From positions 52,728,934 to 52,792,933 of the forward strand of contig CM069446.1 of NCBI GenBank assembly GCA_035610835.1: a DNA stretch of 64,000 nt. The letters run 5' to 3'. Source of the DNA: Ophiura sarsii (lineage: Eukaryota; Echinodermata; Ophiuroidea; Amphilepidida; Ophiuridae). Shown piece after piece: positions 61,311-64,000 of the stretch. Below the pieces are notes generated by a model. It worked only from the letters and a program-made list of their open reading frames with translations. It was not told the DNA's origin and ran no database searches. A program made the translations under genes and the position numbers. Numbering within the stretch: position 1 is the stretch's first letter; every line of letters begins with the position of its first letter.

Positions 61311-61800
61311 CCATTTTTTTTTGTAATGTTGTCCTCGACCGCCCGCTCGTCAGATTTAGGGCCGCTCCGAATTTTTTTCCCCAGATTTTTTCCAGATTTT
61401 TTTTTCTTCAGATTTTTTTATTTTTAACAGTTTAAATGGCATTAAATATTAAATAAAGTGTTTGTAACATATATGTGCGACTCTTAGAGTGATTTCAACT
61501 TCTTGTTGGTTGAACTTTGAGCTTCCGCTGGTAAAAGAAAATAAATTTAAAAAAATAAATATTAAAAAAATCCGCCTTCCCGCCCCTCCTCGCTGAAAGT
61601 TGTGGAGGACAACATAACAACAACAAAAATTGGCCTTAGAGTGATTACAACTTCTTGTTGGCTGAACTTTGAGCTTCCGCTGGTATAAGAAAAGAAAAAA
61701 TAATAATAAAAAAAAAATCCGCCCCTCCTCTCTGAAAGCTGTGCTGTGGAGGACAACATTAAAAATGTCTTTCTTTTTTTTGCCTTATGCGGCAAAAGTT
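61311..61800. repeat. Dispersed repeat, GTCCTCGACCGCCCGCTCG family, partly duplicated
   Basis: It matches 12952-13250 (TCGTCAGATTTAGGGCCGCT, AACATATATGTGCGACTC). The second half (AACTTCTTGTTGGCTGAACT, TCTGAAAGCTGTG, GGAGGACAACAT) is repeated within the segment. It lies between decayed death-domain copies 2 and 3. Confidence 0.65.
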
Positions 61801-61846
61801 ACTCCATATACTTCTGTGAGACCGATCTTCTTTTTACATGGCCTGA

Positions 61847-62101
61847 GGCGACGAAAATAAGAAACCCTGTTCTACAGGACCAGCTGATGGTTTTAGAAAT
61901 TGGTAAAAAAATGTTCACATGCAAATTAATGAATACTGACCAGCCAACAATTTTTTGCTTGTCAAAAAATGGTAGAATGTTTACAGTTTTTTGGGACTTT
62001 TGAGGGGAAAAAAAAGAAAGAAACATAGCTAGCTCGCCTGACACAACCTGAGAGGTCTGTTTGCCTGTCGTAGAACAGGGTGGTGGGTTTTTTTCGTCGC
62101 C
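61847..62101. mobile_element. MITE, GAAACCCTGTT family, copy 2
   Basis: GGCGACGAAAATAAGAAACC opens and GGGTTTTTTTCGTCGCC closes. CCTGAGAGGTCTGTTTGCC is shared with 33312-33525. Confidence 0.8.
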
Positions 62102-62222
62102 GTAGCTCTTTGTAATCCAGACCACCTAGCCAATATTGTGAATAAGCTTTGACTTAACCATATCTTGATCGCAGCGCTTCCTACCACAGACCTGAAGCAA
62201 ATCTTGTTAACAAGCATTGATT
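62102..62222 (+). pseudogene. Two further decayed copies of the death-domain exon end
   Basis: The first (62102-62153) reads VALCNPDHLANIVNKL then stop, against AALKKADLADLINKL plus stop in exon 11. The second (about 62165-62220) reads LIAALPTTDLKQILL. They follow directly after the MITE end at 62101, so the array was split by insertion. The similarity is short but in register. Confidence 0.6.
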
Positions 62223-62256
62223 GTTGTTCTTATCTTAGCTCTACAACTAACAGCAT

Positions 62257-62732
62257 ACCTAAACTGCTCACAAAAAGTATCGAAACACTTAGAAATAATC
62301 CAATATATAACGGCTCGAAAGGGTATGCATAAATCGAAGCAAATAACCAAATGCATAATTTTGTTCTGTGTATTTTGACACCTCGATCGATGAGATACGA
62401 TGTTGCGGAGCGGAGTTATTGTCATTTCAATGGTCGTGGGTCCAGTTTCAAAAATGACAATCACCCTATAGAAAGAGGTTTGCATTACTGTTTAGAATGA
62501 TCAGATTCGTGATTTTCAATAGGGATGAGTGTCACCTTGGAAACTGGACCCACGATCATTGAAATGACAATAACTCCGCTCCGCAGCATCGTATCTCAAC
62601 GATTGAGGTGTCAAAATACGCAGAACAAAATTATGCACTTGGTTATTTGCTTCGATTAATGCATACCCTTTCGAGCCGTTATATATTGGATCATTTCTAA
62701 GTGTTTCGATACTTTTTGTGAGCAGCTTAGGT
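62257..62732. mobile_element. Foldback element of about 476 bp
   Basis: ACCTAAACTGCTCACAAAAAG faces CTTTTTGTGAGCAGCTTAGGT. The arms remain complementary for about 200 bp (GGCTCGAAAGGGTATGCAT, CGGAGCGGAGTTATTGTCAT and their complements). Related to the arms of 37208-38502. Confidence 0.88.
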
Positions 62733-63234
62733 ACACACTAGCAAAAATCCCATCCCTTGGTTCGATGAAGCGCTAATGAAGATTAACTAATAAAGGTGCA
62801 TAGTGTGCATGCTCCGCCTTTCATTGAACGAAGATTAAATCAGCTTCATTCGACGAAGATGCATGTTAATTCGATGAAGCAAATGGGAGTAATTCTGTTA
62901 TACCCTTCACAGCGATATTCATAGTGCATGCTTTTTAAGAACGACGCATACTACCGATGGAGGTGTGTAGGGTATAACAGAATTATGCCAGCAAATGTGT
63001 TATGTGTATGCTCGCTTCATCGAATGAAGGGAGTCATGCGTAACGAAGGACATACAAGGATTCAATTCCGGTATTGTGTGGCGTACAACCTTAATTCGAT
63101 CTTCGTTAATATTTACTAATGTGTACGCATCTCGATCTTCGTTTTTTCGTTGTTAGTTGTAATGTGTCGCTCTCTTAATTAATTAATGAAGATCAACTAT
63201 TATTCATTGAATGAAGCGATTTTGTAGTGTGTAC
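62731..63234. mobile_element. TIR element full of CTTCATTCGATGAAG-type motifs
   Basis: GTACACACTAGCAAAAATC opens and GCGATTTTGTAGTGTGTAC closes. At least ten variants of TTCGATGAAG, AACGAAGATT or CTTCATCGAA occur in both orientations across 504 bp. There is no coding capacity. Confidence 0.8.
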
Positions 63235-63259
63235 TGGTCCTAGCCAACATATGAAATCG

Positions 63260-63440
63260 GTCCTGATTGCAGTTCTATTCTACTTCTATGCCAGGTAGAC
63301 CTATACAATCTTAGTCGAGAATGTCTTGACGAGAATGTCTTGATCGGAACTTTTTGCGAGGCAATTTTGCCAATCTTTTCAGAAAGCTTTAACATGAACA
63401 TTAACATCTTGATCGCAGCTGAATGTATGCAACAATCAAG
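63260..63440 (+). pseudogene. Possible further remnants of the death-domain exon end
   Basis: GTCCTGATTGCAGTTCTATT followed by GTAGACCTATACAATCTTAG resembles GTTCTTGTTGCAGCTCTAAA then GCAGACCTAGCCGATCTTAT of exon 11. ATCTTGATCGCAGCTGAATG near 63405 is similar to the copy at 62165. Both are short and weak. Confidence 0.35.
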
Positions 63441-63707
63441 GAAAAAAAGGTTGGCACACTTTGTCCCAATTAAGGAAAAAAGTGCCCCTCTCCCCTGAGG
63501 CAATGTTGATCCGAGCCACATGTCATCAGAAGCTTTGGCAGCTCTCTCAACATTGATTGATGGGGGTGGGGAAGGATGAGAGAGAGAGGGAGACCTCTGC
63601 GTGCTATAAAAGAGTGCTATGTCCCAAGTCGGTTCTCTATTGTGAGCACAGGGATAGTTGTATTAAATTGTGTCAAGTGTGCCAACTATTATTTTCCTTG
63701 ATTGAAG

Positions 63708-63791
63708 GTAAACCTTTTCACCTTTTTGCCAGTATTACCCCACCAGCAGGGTTTGTAAACTGTGTAGAGTATAATCCCATACACCCCTCCT
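63708..63791 (+). CDS. Possible single exon of a downstream gene (WD-repeat-like)
   Basis: An open stretch reads KPFHLFASITPPAGFVNCVE then YNPIHPSFY and ends at a consensus donor GTAAGT (about 63799). GFVNCVEYNP is reminiscent of the strand of a WD40 blade. An internal acceptor CTTTTTGCCAG ends at 63731, so the exon could begin there instead. One short segment cannot fix a family; it could be chance. Confidence 0.22.
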
Positions 63792-63799
63792 TTTACTTG

Positions 63800-64000
63800 T
63801 AAGTTATGCCCGAACGACACGAACATCTTATTTTTTTAATATTTTTATTTGTCTCTTATTTTATTTTGAGTGGCCAGGGGGTATACAGGTCGCTTTTTCC
63901 CAGAAATTCCCGAAACATGGGGTATGATTTGTTCCGTAAAATCCTTAAAATGGGTATCAAATCCCAAAAAATCTCAAACGTAGGCAAAAAAACCTAGTCA
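63800..64000. other. Window end, nothing recognised
   Basis: AT-rich sequence without exon or repeat signals that I can support. Confidence 0.3.

Overview
The window is animal nuclear DNA. Two multi-exon, GT-AG-spliced genes lie on the + strand, spread over 13.8 kb and 22.2 kb. The introns are AT-rich and crowded with foldback (MITE-like) elements, tRNA-derived elements, a LINE, minisatellites and long G or C runs. A RIPK1-type kinase ending in a death domain points to a metazoan, and the repeat-rich, AT-rich introns would suit an invertebrate such as an echinoderm, hemichordate, cephalochordate or lophotrochozoan. The species cannot be named from sequence alone. A 100-N scaffold gap lies at 36197-36296. 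LAYOUT: 1-9.6 kb holds one doubtful terminal exon (811-957), a 20-bp minisatellite, a tRNA-derived element and poly-G tracts. 9671-23427 carries RCC2 (TD-60, a seven-bladed RCC1-like protein). Nine exons are visible, their phases all agree, and they give 581 residues; the basic N-terminal first exon was not found. The first visible exon exists in three copies, two of them dead. The exon at 18591 has a half-copy just downstream. The last exon adds about 150 acidic and alanine-rich residues not present in human RCC2. 23.4-38.8 kb is a repeat-filled intergenic region. It includes a nearly perfect 944-bp palindrome made of two inverted Tc1-like transposase ends, several elements with terminal inverted repeats, and the scaffold gap. 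38838-61046 carries a RIPK1-like death-domain kinase. Eleven exons are visible. The phases demand one more exon between 40988 and 48468, which should encode the DFG-to-APE activation segment, and it cannot be seen there. A 5'-truncated LINE with a perfect 15-bp target-site duplication sits in that interval. After 61046 come degraded tandem copies of the end of the death-domain exon, split by mobile elements, and possibly one exon of a further gene near 63.7 kb. HOW THE GENES RELATE: RCC2 acts in mitosis and small-GTPase signalling, and the RIPK in cell-death and NF-kB-type signalling. Nothing here links them functionally; they are neighbours in the same orientation. What they share is structure: both genes contain partial local duplications of their own exons, and both have introns filled by the same foldback families. 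No prokaryotic feature, CRISPR array or intact tRNA or rRNA gene was seen. All exon calls come from reading frames, splice consensus and remembered family alignments; no search was run.
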